Positions 39,059-46,791 of a stretch of DNA of 64,000 nucleotides are shown here, piece by piece. Location of the stretch: contig CAWJRN010000010.1 of the NCBI GenBank assembly GCA_963845265.1, positions 124,001 through 188,000 of the forward strand. Reading direction: 5' to 3'. Position 1 is the first letter of the stretch. The number at the start of each line of letters is the position of its first letter. Origin of the DNA: DYRB01 sp963845265 (GTDB taxonomy: Bacteria > Pseudomonadota > Gammaproteobacteria > Chromatiales > Chromatiaceae). Below the pieces are notes generated by a model. It was not told the origin of the DNA, did no database searches, and saw only the letters and a list, made by a program, of their open reading frames with translations. The translations under genes were made by a program, and so were the position numbers.

Positions 39059-40432
39059 ATGAGCGCAACGCACATCCTGGTAGTGGACGACGAGCCGGAG
39101 ATCCGGCGCTTGGTCCAGGAGATCCTGGAAGACGAGGGCTATGCCGTCGCCAACGCCGACAGCGGTGAGGCCGCCCGCAAGGCCCTGCGCGAGCGCCGCC
39201 CGGACCTGATCCTGCTCGACATCTGGATGCCCGATCTGGATGGCATCAGCCTGCTCAAGGAATGGGCCGAGGACGAGGGCCTGCCCTGTCCGGTAATCAT
39301 GATGTCTGGTCATGGCACCGTCGAAACGGCCGTGGAGGCGACCCGGTTGGGGGCCTACGACTTCCTGGAAAAGCCCCTGTCCATGGCCAAACTGCTGCTC
39401 ACCATTGAGCGCGGCCTGGAGGCGGATAAGCTCCACAAGGAGAACGTCGGCCTGCGCCGCCGAACCCCCCAGGTACATGAACCCGCTGGGCGCAGCGCCG
39501 CCATGCAACGCCTGCGCGAACAGGTCAAACGCATCGCCGCCCACGACACCTGGGTACTCATCACCGGTGAGGCCGGCAGCGGGCGCGAGACCTTCGCCCG
39601 CTACCTGCACTCCCAGAGCGCCCGCCGGGAGCGGCCCTTTGTCGACCTGGGCGTCTCCGTGATCGCCAGGGGCAATGCCGCCCGGGAGCTGTTCGGCAGC
39701 GAAGAGGGCGGACACATCCACTATGGTGCCCTGGAGCAGGCCGCCGCCGGGACCCTGCTCCTCGACGAGGTGGCAGACATGGACCTGGAGGCGCAGTCCC
39801 AGCTCCTCGGGGCCCTTGACACCGGTTCCTTCCTGCGCGTGGCCGGGACCGAACCGGTAGCCATCGACGTGCGTATCGTCGCCGCCACCCAACGCAACCT
39901 GGAAGAGGAGGTGCGGGCGGGCCGCTTCCGCGAGGACCTCTTCTACCACCTCAATGTGGTCCCCCTGCACGTCCCGCCCCTGCGCGAGCACAACGAGGAC
40001 ATCCCGGACCTGCTCAATTTCTACGTGGACTACTTCTCCACCCACGAGAAGCTGCCTTACCGGCGCTTCAGCGTCGGGGCCCAAAACCTACTGCGCAACT
40101 ACACCTGGCCCGGCAACATCCTGGAGTTGAAGAACCTGGTGCAGCGGGTGCTGATCATGGGGGCCGGCCTGGAAGTCACCCAGGGCGATGTGGAGGATGC
40201 ACTGGGCGGCAGCGGAATACCCGCCACCCAAGCCCAGTCCCTGGAGGGGCTCGTGTCGTTCGACCAGCCATTGCGCGAGGCGCGGGAACAGTTCGAGAAG
40301 GCCTACCTGGAGTATCAACTCGACAAGCACGCCAGCAACGTCAGCAAGATGGCCAAGGAGGCGGGTATGGAGCGCACACACCTCTACCGCAAGCTGCGCT
40401 CGCTGGGGATCGAGATCAAGGAGCGGCGCTAA
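39059..40432 (+). CDS. ntrX: Response regulator NtrX with degenerate AAA+ domain
   Basis: 457 residues: REC domain (HILVVDDEPEIRRLVQEILE, phospho-Asp in LILLDIWMPDLDG), AAA+ domain and Fis-type HTH (VSKMAKEAGMERTHLYRKL). The AAA+ domain is unusual: Walker A reads GEAGSGRE (Arg instead of Lys), and the GAFTGA loop that contacts sigma-54 is absent (GSEEGGHIHYGALEQ in its place). Walker B-like LLLDEVADMDLEAQ and RFREDLFYHLNVVPLHVPPL remain. It probably regulates sigma-70 promoters rather than activating sigma-54. It follows ntrY after 54 bp. Confidence 0.92.
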   Translation: MSATHILVVDDEPEIRRLVQEILEDEGYAVANADSGEAARKALRERRPDLILLDIWMPDLDGISLLKEWAEDEGLPCPVIMMSGHGTVETAVEATRLGAYDFLEKPLSMAKLLLTIERGLEADKLHKENVGLRRRTPQVHEPAGRSAAMQRLREQVKRIAAHDTWVLITGEAGSGRETFARYLHSQSARRERPFVDLGVSVIARGNAARELFGSEEGGHIHYGALEQAAAGTLLLDEVADMDLEAQSQLLGALDTGSFLRVAGTEPVAIDVRIVAATQRNLEEEVRAGRFREDLFYHLNVVPLHVPPLREHNEDIPDLLNFYVDYFSTHEKLPYRRFSVGAQNLLRNYTWPGNILELKNLVQRVLIMGAGLEVTQGDVEDALGGSGIPATQAQSLEGLVSFDQPLREAREQFEKAYLEYQLDKHASNVSKMAKEAGMERTHLYRKLRSLGIEIKERR

Positions 40433-40447
40433 CGGCCACGACCGACC

Positions 40448-40540
40448 ATCACCCCTGCCTTCTCCCGAGGAGAGAGGGGGACTGTCGCCGCGTTGCGTGC
40501 GGCGTTCGCCTTGCGGGCTGGGGGAAGGACAGGGGTCACC
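40448..40540. repeat. Degenerate palindromic element of the hsdM/hsdR type
   Basis: CACCCCTGCCTTCTCCC at the left and GGGGGAAGGACAGGGGTCACC at the right edge imitate the ends of the elements in hsdM/hsdR. It lies in the 420-bp gap after ntrX. The remaining gap up to 40854 holds no gene; it has a near-inverted repeat (CTCTTCTTAGGAT / ATCTTAAGAGGG) at about 40787-40830. Confidence 0.5.
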
Positions 40541-40854
40541 TAGAGAGATTCCGGGCGATCACGGGCAGATGGACAGGCTCAACAGGATGCCATGGAGATG
40601 AGTCTCGTCAAGAACATCCACTTGGTCCTACACCGATCAACCTGGAAGAAGCAATTCGGCCGCAAATCACGCAAAGTAACGCAAATGGTTCAGTGATTTA
40701 CGCACGCAACGTCCAGAGGCCACCCTCCGGGTGAGCCGGCCGCTGACACCAAGCCATTGTTTATCTGCGTCCATTGGCGACGGACCGCTCTTCTTAGGAT
40801 CAAGGCCGACCGCCCCAATCTTAAGAGGGGGTACGGCGGCCAAGCTCAGCGGGA

Positions 40855-41298
40855 TCAGGCAGCAAGCGCGGGCTCATCCAACCTGCGGATGAGGGGGTAC
40901 AGATGCTCGGTCTCGCGCTGGATGCGCTCCAAGACCAGGGTGAACATCTGGGAGGTCTCCTCAACGAAGGTCGCGTGGTTGCGCACGTTCAGCTCCTTGT
41001 GCTTCTGGGAGCACCAGTCCCCGAGGTAAGAGGAAAAGATCCGCTTGATCTCGGCGGAGCCGGACAAGAAACGATCCGCGGTGTTCTTGACCGCCTGGTC
41101 CGGGTGGGAAATCAGACGACCGCACAACTGCTTGTCGACCATATCAATGTGTTCCCGAACCTTAGTCGCGTACTCGAAGAACAGATCGCAGGCGACCTCG
41201 GTGTCGCACATTGCACGATCATTGATAAGGTAGAGAAAGACGTTCGACAACTCTGTGATCTTGTGATTTTGCGCGTGCAGCTCGGCAAAGGTAACCAT
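40855..41298 (-). CDS. Hemerythrin-like helical protein (tentative)
   Basis: 147 residues from an ATG with GGAGG five bases upstream. All-helical with His and Glu spaced along helices: HAQNHKITELSN, FEYATKVREHIDMVDKQLCG, LISHPDQAVKNTADRFL, VRNHATFVEETSQMFTLVLE, RETEHLYPLIRRLDE. The last helix resembles the HHE-type pattern (LxxRIxxEexHLYPLI). The precise metal ligands cannot be confirmed, so binding of a diiron centre or O2/NO is conjecture. Single gene between ntrX and the TPR gene, with its own leader. Confidence 0.5.
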   Translation of the reverse strand: MVTFAELHAQNHKITELSNVFLYLINDRAMCDTEVACDLFFEYATKVREHIDMVDKQLCGRLISHPDQAVKNTADRFLSGSAEIKRIFSSYLGDWCSQKHKELNVRNHATFVEETSQMFTLVLERIQRETEHLYPLIRRLDEPALAA

Positions 41299-41498
41299 GC
41301 CATCCTCCAAAATTCTAATAGGCCGATTAAGGCGATTGCAGACAGAAAGCAGTGCCTTAGGGCACAAACACCGGTCGGTAGAAAACGTACTCTGACCGGG
41401 AAGACATTACAAGGGCCGGCGGCTTCCATGACGAAAATCAATGACAGCACACGACACGAGCCTCCTCAGACATCTCGTCAACAACCGCAGGAAGGGTC

Positions 41499-41831
41499 AT
41501 GAGCACCATCAAGAACTTCGAGGCGATGCTGGCCCGCGGCCAGGACTCCGGCCTGTTACGGTTTGGCCTGGGCAACGCGTACCTAGGTCAGGACGACCCG
41601 GACCGGGCCATCCCGCACCTGGCCGAGGCCGTGCGCCTGACCCCGGGCTACTCCGCGGCCTGGAAGCTCTACGGCAAGGCACTCAGCGCCGCTGGGCGCC
41701 AAACCGAGGCAATCACCGCCCTGGACCAGGGAATCGCCACCGCCGAGGCCAAAGGAGACATCCAGGCCGCTAAGGAGATGCAGGTCTTTCGCCGGCGGGC
41801 ACTGAAGGCCCTGGACGCCGAGCAGGGTTAA
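41499..41831 (+). CDS. Small TPR-repeat protein
   Basis: 110 residues with GGAAGGG before the ATG. Two to three TPR motifs: LLRFGLGNAYLGQDDPDRAI, PHLAEAVRLTPGYSAAWKLY, GKALSAAGRQTEAITALDQG. No signal peptide or catalytic domain. A protein-protein adaptor is likely; the partner is unknown. It is divergent from the hemerythrin-like gene, with a 200-bp shared spacer. Confidence 0.8.
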   Translation: MSTIKNFEAMLARGQDSGLLRFGLGNAYLGQDDPDRAIPHLAEAVRLTPGYSAAWKLYGKALSAAGRQTEAITALDQGIATAEAKGDIQAAKEMQVFRRRALKALDAEQG

Positions 41832-41890
41832 GGCTCGCTGGAGCCTGGAAAGCGCGATGGTCACGCCAAGGCGCCACAAGCACCAGGACG

Positions 41891-42010
41891 GTAGGGTGGA
41901 TAAGCGAAGTGCATCCACCGAAGACACTGGGAGCTGCTCCTTCGTCCCCAGCATGTCCCCGTCCCTGGGGACCATGGGCGCGATGCTACGTCTTCCAGCG
42001 ATTCTTCTGG
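41891..42010. repeat. GTAGGGTGG-type REP plus partial family R1 copy 3
   Basis: 41891-41919 is a REP-like hairpin: GGTGGATAAGCG pairs imperfectly with TGCATCCACC. It is directly followed by blocks of family R1: CTGGGAGCTGCTCCTTCG, CCCCAGCATGTCCC, CCCTGGGGACCAT and ACGTCTTCCAGCG. The composite lies in the gap between the TPR gene and the cidB-like gene, both of which point towards it. Confidence 0.65.
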
Positions 42011-42061
42011 AAGAAACCCGGTCGCACCGTGGCGGGAGCGCATGTGCAAGCCCAAGTGCGT

Positions 42062-42793
42062 CTACGGCACGAGCCCGATCCAGCGCAACAGCGGCGGTAG
42101 CAACAGGGCCGTGACGAAGGCCGACAGGGCCATGGCGAGCCCGGAGAAGGCGCCCATGGTCGGGCTCACCTGGAAGGCCCGGGCGGTGCCGATGCCGTGG
42201 GCGGCCACACCCATGGCAATCCCCTTGATGGCGTCGTCGCGTATACCCAGCAGCCGGAACAATCCAGTCCCGAGAACGGCACCGACGATACCCGTGCTCA
42301 CCACCAAGACCGCGGTAAGCGACGGTAGCCCCCCGAGCTTCTCGCTGATACCCATGGCCACCGGCGCCGTGACCGACTTGGGCGCCAGGGAGATCAAGGT
42401 CTCCTTGCCTGCCCCCAGCAAGGCCGCAAATCCGACCGCGCTCAGACTCGCCGTCAGGACCCCGGCCACCAAAGCCACAGCAATCGGCAGGGCCAGCGCC
42501 CGCAGGCGCTGCCGCTGTCGATAGAGCGGGATGGCCAGCGACACGGTGGCGGGCCCAAGCAGAAAGTGCACGAACTGGGCCCCGTCGAAATAGGTCTGGT
42601 AGGGCGTGCCGGTCACAACCAGGAGCGCGATCAGCAGGACCACCGCAATGGCCACAGGATTCAGCCAGGGGCTTTCGCCGCCGAGCCGATAGATCCACAC
42701 CGCACCCAGATAGCAGACCAGGGTGAGGGTCAGCCACAGCAGCGGCGAGGCGGCGAGATAGACCCAGACGGCCACCAGCTGCGGCTCATTCAT
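42062..42793 (-). CDS. LrgB/CidB family membrane protein
   Basis: 243 residues, multi-spanning. Family signatures: WLNPVAIAVVLLIALLVVTG, GTPYQTYFDGAQFVHFLLGP, ATVSLAIPLYRQRQRLRAL, LAPKSVTAPVAMGISEKLGG, AAHGIGTARAFQVSPTMGAF. It pairs with LrgA/CidA in the holin-like export system; in other organisms relatives affect murein hydrolase export or pyruvate/glycolate transport. It overlaps the upstream lrgA-like gene by 8 bases. Confidence 0.9.
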   Translation of the reverse strand: MNEPQLVAVWVYLAASPLLWLTLTLVCYLGAVWIYRLGGESPWLNPVAIAVVLLIALLVVTGTPYQTYFDGAQFVHFLLGPATVSLAIPLYRQRQRLRALALPIAVALVAGVLTASLSAVGFAALLGAGKETLISLAPKSVTAPVAMGISEKLGGLPSLTAVLVVSTGIVGAVLGTGLFRLLGIRDDAIKGIAMGVAAHGIGTARAFQVSPTMGAFSGLAMALSAFVTALLLPPLLRWIGLVP

Positions 42794-43148
42794 GCCCGCC
42801 CCCTCGTTGTCGAGTCAGGCGCAGCATGGCCGCCAGAGTCAGCGCAGTGACCGCAAGCGTCACCAGGGTCCCCAGCACCAAGGCTGCGACGATGGCCGCC
42901 CACTGGCCCTGTACCCGCTCCCAATGCACCAGGACCCCGACCCCAGCGGGCACGAACAGCAGTGACAAATGGGCCAACAGGCCGTCCGCCGTACGCCCCA
43001 CGGACTCCGCCACCCCACCCCGCAAGAACAACCAGGCGAGCAGCAGCAACAGGCCAAGCACAGGCCCGGGTACCGGCAGCCCTGCAGCCAACACCGTGAC
43101 CTCGCCGACCAGTTGGCAGAACAGGATCAAGGTCAGGGCTTCCAGCAC
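42786..43148 (-). CDS. LrgA/CidA family holin-like protein
   Basis: 120 residues with about four transmembrane helices: LTLILFCQLVGEVTVLAAGL, PVPGPVLGLLLLLAWLFLRG (the P-P-x-P-x-x-G signature of the family), LLAHLSLLFVPAGVGVLVH and a C-terminal helix. Charged C-terminus RLTRQRGGGHE. First gene of the lrgAB-like pair, downstream of malQ on the same strand (96-bp gap). Confidence 0.9.
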   Translation of the reverse strand: MLEALTLILFCQLVGEVTVLAAGLPVPGPVLGLLLLLAWLFLRGGVAESVGRTADGLLAHLSLLFVPAGVGVLVHWERVQGQWAAIVAALVLGTLVTLAVTALTLAAMLRLTRQRGGGHE

Positions 43149-43244
43149 GATGCCCTCCGCTGCGCAGAGTAGGCCCCGGCGCTGATCCTCTGGCGTTCCC
43201 GGGTCATGGATGACTCGTGATCGGTGAACCCAATCTCGCAGGCA

Positions 43245-44762
43245 TCAGGCTCGTGGTTCGCCAAGGTTCCCGCGCCCATAGAGCTCAGTCAGCTCCAGCA
43301 GGCGTGCAGAGATCTCGGGTTTGAGGTCGTCCGCGGCAAAGCGCCAAGTCCAATTGCCATCCGAGGTGCCGGGACGGTTCATGCAGGCCTCCGTGCCCAG
43401 ACCCAGGGCGTCCTGCAGGGGAAAGAGGGCCCCCTCCGCCACCGAGGCGAGGGCGGCACGAATGAAGTCCCAATGGACCTCGGAGCCGTCGGTGTTGAGA
43501 TACCGCCTGACGTGGTCGCGCAGAGGCTCCTCGGCACCAGCCCACCAACCGAGTACCGTGTCGTTGTCGTGGGTACCGGTGTAGACCAGTAGCCTGCGGC
43601 GGTGGTTATGGGGCAGATACTGGCTGCGTCCGAACCCGCCGACGGTGGATTCGAAGGCGAACTGGAGGATGGCCATACCCGGCAGCTCCAGGCCATCGCG
43701 CAGGGCCTCGACGTCGTTGGTGATGACCCCAAGGTCCTCGGCAATCAGGGGCAGGTCCTCGCCCAAAGCCTGGCGCAAGGTGCGAAACAGGTCCATCCCG
43801 GGCCCTGGGATCCAACGCCCGTTCGTGGCCGTCGGCTCTGACCCGGGGATCTCCCAATAGGCGGCAAAGCCGCGAAAGTGGTCGATTCGGACCAGGTCCA
43901 CCAGGCCTAGGGTGTGGCGCAATCGCTCGACCCAGAAACGGTAGCCGTCCCCGGCCAGACGGTCCCAGCGGTAGAGGGGGTTACCCCAACGCTGCCCGGT
44001 GGCGCTGAAGTAGTCCGGCGGGACCCCTGCGACCACCATGGGCACGCCATGCTCGTCGAGATGGAACCACTCGGGGTGGCTCCAAACCTCCGAGCTATCG
44101 TGGGCGACGAAGATGGGGATGTCCCCCACCAGATGCACCCCGCGATCATGGGCATAGGCGCGCAGGCGTTGCCACTGGTTGGCAAACAGGAATTGCTGAA
44201 AACGTTCGCACTCCAACCCCTCGGCGTGTGCCTGACCCCAGGCAGCCAGCGCCCCGGGGTCGCGCAGGGCGAGATCGGCGGACCAGTCTGTCCATGGGCT
44301 CTGGCCATGGGCGGCCTTGAGACCGGCGTACAGGACATAAGCATCGAGCCAATCGGCCTGGGCACGACAGAAATCTGTAAAGGCGGCCCGATCCGCTGCC
44401 CCAGCCCTGGCCACAAAACCGTCGTAGGCACTTACAAGCAGGTCGGTCTTCCAACTGCGGGCAGGGCCGTAGGCGACCCGGTCCGACGGGAACTCGGGCA
44501 CCTGAATCTCGGCGGCATCGAGCCAGCCGTCCTCCACTAGCAGATCTGGGCTAATCAGCAGGGGGTTACCGGCGAAGGCGGACAGGCACTGGTAGGGAGA
44601 ATCGCCATAGCCCGTAGGGCCCAGGGGGAGCATCTGCCACAGGCCTTGGCCGGATGCAGCCAGAAAGTCGACGAACCCATAGGCCGCGGGTCCAAGATCG
44701 CCGACGCCGTAGGGTCCAGGCAGGCAGGTGGGATGGAGAACGATACCGCTAGTTCGATGCAT
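43245..44762 (-). CDS. malQ: 4-alpha-glucanotransferase (amylomaltase)
   Basis: 505 residues, GH77. It transfers alpha-1,4-glucan chains and helps metabolise glycogen-derived maltodextrins. Landmarks: RTSGIVLHPTCLPGPYGVGD, WQMLPLGPTGYGDSPYQCLS, GDIPIFVAHDSSEVW, VRIDHFRGFAAYWEIP (catalytic Asp), LPLIAEDLGVITNDVEALRD (acid/base Glu) and YTGTHDNDTVLGWW. The ATG at 44762 is preferred to one 13 codons upstream, as it gives the family N-terminus. It is consistent with glycogen storage by phototrophic sulfur bacteria. Confidence 0.94.
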   Translation of the reverse strand: MHRTSGIVLHPTCLPGPYGVGDLGPAAYGFVDFLAASGQGLWQMLPLGPTGYGDSPYQCLSAFAGNPLLISPDLLVEDGWLDAAEIQVPEFPSDRVAYGPARSWKTDLLVSAYDGFVARAGAADRAAFTDFCRAQADWLDAYVLYAGLKAAHGQSPWTDWSADLALRDPGALAAWGQAHAEGLECERFQQFLFANQWQRLRAYAHDRGVHLVGDIPIFVAHDSSEVWSHPEWFHLDEHGVPMVVAGVPPDYFSATGQRWGNPLYRWDRLAGDGYRFWVERLRHTLGLVDLVRIDHFRGFAAYWEIPGSEPTATNGRWIPGPGMDLFRTLRQALGEDLPLIAEDLGVITNDVEALRDGLELPGMAILQFAFESTVGGFGRSQYLPHNHRRRLLVYTGTHDNDTVLGWWAGAEEPLRDHVRRYLNTDGSEVHWDFIRAALASVAEGALFPLQDALGLGTEACMNRPGTSDGNWTWRFAADDLKPEISARLLELTELYGRGNLGEPRA

Positions 44763-44946
44763 CTGGTGGTCCTGCTGGTTCGCCAGGGCGCCCCGGCGCA
44801 AAGGCCGGCAGTCTAGCGATATGACCGCGTCGCCGCCAGCCTGAGGCGCTGTGGTTCACCCTACCAAGCCATCTCCCCCACCCTCTGCCCGTCCATTCTG
44901 ATGCCCCCAAAAAAAGAACAAGTCGCAGCGCACATAGCAGATTGCT

Positions 44947-44952
44947 TATAAT
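44947..44952 (+). promoter_or_regulatory. Candidate -10 (TATAAT) of the apr operon
   Basis: A perfect TATAAT hexamer preceded by TTGCT, 146 bases upstream of the aprM start. There is no clear -35 at the normal spacing. The long leader between it and aprM (about 140 bases) contains no ORF; the GTCGCCGGAAGATCGGCG segment can form a small hairpin. The 335-bp gap from malQ to aprM shows no other feature. Confidence 0.5.
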
Positions 44953-45097
44953 CCCCCCGTTAGAACCCGAAGTCGCCGGAAGATCGGCGTTTTCACGGTG
45001 GAGCGACGAGATGCTTGCTCCTTCGGCACGGCCAGTTGGTCTGCTTTCAGGACGGGGCGGGTCGGCAAATCCCTGAGGTAATCGGAGTCACGGTCTA

Positions 45098-45949
45098 ATG
45101 TTCACCAACAATCCCTTCGAGCCGTTATCGGCTGTCATTTCGCCTGAAGTCATGCAGGGTTACGTCATCCTGATGGTCCTTTTGGTCATCGGCGGCACCT
45201 TGCTGGACGTTGTCCACAAGAAGAGCGCGAAGTACTTCTTCGAGAAAGGACAGTCGTTGAAGAAAATCGCCAAACGTGAGGTCAGCGGCGGAGAGAAGAT
45301 GAGCCTCGCCGTCGGCACGGTTATGAACGAGGTGTTGACCTCGGGCGAGTTTGAAAACCCCGCGCGCCGGGTGTCCCACATCTTCCTGATGTACGGCTTC
45401 ATCATTTTCGTGGTGACGACCGCCGTCATGATCTTCGGCCTGCCGGCTGCGGAGGGCGAGGCCTCGACCCTGATGCCCCTGCTCTGGCACCTAGGCGCCC
45501 TGATGGTCTGCATCGGCGGCTACTGGTTCTGGTTCAAGATCCGCGTCGACGTGCGCTCCGAAGGCAACCAGTGGTACAACGTGCATCAGTCCGACCTGTT
45601 CATCGTCTCGCTGTTGCTGACGACGACCTTCGCTCTGATCTGGTCCGTGCTGCAGTCGAACGGCGGTGGGGCGCTTGCCGGTATCGCGCTGTTCGTCTTC
45701 ATCGTCGCGGCCACCATCCTGTTCAGCACCATCCTGTGGTCGAAGTTCGCGCACATGTTCTTCAAGCCTGCGGCTGCGTTCCAGAAAAAAGTCGCCAAGG
45801 CGGATGGTTCGAGAGACAGGCTGCCCGATATGCCCTCGTTGACGGATCCGGCCATACAGGCAAAATTTCCTGACATCCCGGAGTATATGGGCGAAAACCC
45901 GCCGAATATGGGGCTTGGTATCAAGCGTGAAGCTCCGCAGCACTACTGA
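45098..45949 (+). CDS. aprM: AprM, membrane anchor of adenylylsulfate reductase
   Basis: 283 residues with five transmembrane helices: about 21-40 (VILMVLLVIGGTLLDVV), 92-118, 127-147 (LLWHLGALMVCIGGYWFWF), 163-182 and 188-210. Related to the NarI/HdrE-like gamma-type membrane proteins. In Chromatiaceae it is proposed to anchor AprBA and pass electrons from sulfite oxidation to the quinone pool. It directly precedes aprB and its C-terminal 60 bp (from 45881) is repeated at 46201, within a tandem duplication. GC content is lower than in the neighbouring malQ. Confidence 0.88.
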   Translation: MFTNNPFEPLSAVISPEVMQGYVILMVLLVIGGTLLDVVHKKSAKYFFEKGQSLKKIAKREVSGGEKMSLAVGTVMNEVLTSGEFENPARRVSHIFLMYGFIIFVVTTAVMIFGLPAAEGEASTLMPLLWHLGALMVCIGGYWFWFKIRVDVRSEGNQWYNVHQSDLFIVSLLLTTTFALIWSVLQSNGGGALAGIALFVFIVAATILFSTILWSKFAHMFFKPAAAFQKKVAKADGSRDRLPDMPSLTDPAIQAKFPDIPEYMGENPPNMGLGIKREAPQHY

Positions 45950-46520
45950 TTTTGATTCGATGAATCAAATCACGAAGAGGAACTGATTATGCCAACTTTC
46001 GTCTATATGACTCGCTGCGATGGGTGTGGCCAGTGCGTTGATATTTGTCCTTCGGACATCATGCACATCGATCCCGTCGTCCGTCGTGCTTACAACATCG
46101 AGCCCAATATGTGCTGGGAGTGCTACTCCTGCGTAAAGGCTTGCCCGCATAATGCGATCGACGTTCGTGGCTACGCGGACTTCGCCCCGCTGGACCGGTA
46201 GAGTATATGGGCGACAACCCACCGAACATGGGGCTTGGTATCAAGCGTGAAGCTCCGAACCACTACTGATATTGATTCGATGAATCAAGTCACGAAGAGG
46301 AACTGAATATGCCGACTTTCGTCTATATGACTCGCTGCGATGGTTGTGGCCAGTGCGTTGATATTTGTCCTTCGGACATCATGCACATTGATCCCGTGGT
46401 CCGGCGTGCTTACAACATCGAGCCCAATATGTGCTGGGAGTGCTACTCCTGCGTAAAGGCTTGCCCGCATAATGCGATCGACGTTCGTGGCTACGCGGAC
46501 TTCGCCCCGTTGGGCCACTC
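45881..46520. repeat. Tandem 320-bp duplication at the aprM-aprB junction
   Basis: 45881-46200 and 46201-46520 are direct repeats with an offset of exactly 320 bp. Each contains the last 23 codons of aprM, the spacer, the aprB ribosome site and the first 66 or so aprB codons. They differ at roughly 14 positions (about 4-5%), so this is not a simple read-duplication. The junction at 46199-46201 creates a TAG stop in the first aprB copy. Confidence 0.9.
45989..46201 (+). pseudogene. Truncated extra copy of aprB
   Basis: 70 codons, identical in protein sequence to the first 67 residues of the complete AprB, with both cysteine clusters (CDGCGQCVDICP and CWECYSCVKACP), then DR and a stop formed at the duplication junction. 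It lacks the C-terminal half that binds AprA. It could still be translated as a small two-cluster ferredoxin, but is more simply a duplication remnant. Confidence 0.8.
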
Positions 46521-46791
46521 GGTACGGGTGCGCCGTGATGAGGAGAAAGGTGTCATTGCCTGGCGGATCATGTTCCGCAACGGCAAGAAAGACATGGATC
46601 TGCTGGCGCCTATCACCACGAAGCCTTGGGGCAAGTTCATTCCCCAACTCGCGGATGCGCCCGCACCCAGCAAGGAAATGCGTGACAGCCAACTACTGTT
46701 CAACGAGCCCAAGTACATTCGCCTCGATGAGGGCGGCCTGCACACGCTCGAGTCCAATGGCCTGACGCTGAAAGAAGGGGTGTACTACTAA
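46309..46791 (+). CDS. aprB: Adenylylsulfate reductase beta subunit
   Basis: 160 residues, iron-sulfur electron-transfer subunit. Two [4Fe-4S] sites come from CDGCGQCVDICPSD (residues about 10-23) and CWECYSCVKACPHN (about 43-56). The C-terminal tail (LLFNEPKYIRLDEGGLHTLE, LKEGVYY) wraps around AprA in known structures. Together with AprA it oxidises sulfite plus AMP to APS in sulfur-oxidizing bacteria. GAGGAA lies upstream of the ATG. Stop and aprA start overlap (TAATG). Confidence 0.95.
   Translation: MPTFVYMTRCDGCGQCVDICPSDIMHIDPVVRRAYNIEPNMCWECYSCVKACPHNAIDVRGYADFAPLGHSVRVRRDEEKGVIAWRIMFRNGKKDMDLLAPITTKPWGKFIPQLADAPAPSKEMRDSQLLFNEPKYIRLDEGGLHTLESNGLTLKEGVYY

Noticed and set aside
45989..46201. 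Short aprB copy considered as a deliberate small ferredoxin gene
   Set aside because: Its stop arises exactly at the duplication junction, which points to a by-product of duplication; kept as pseudogene.
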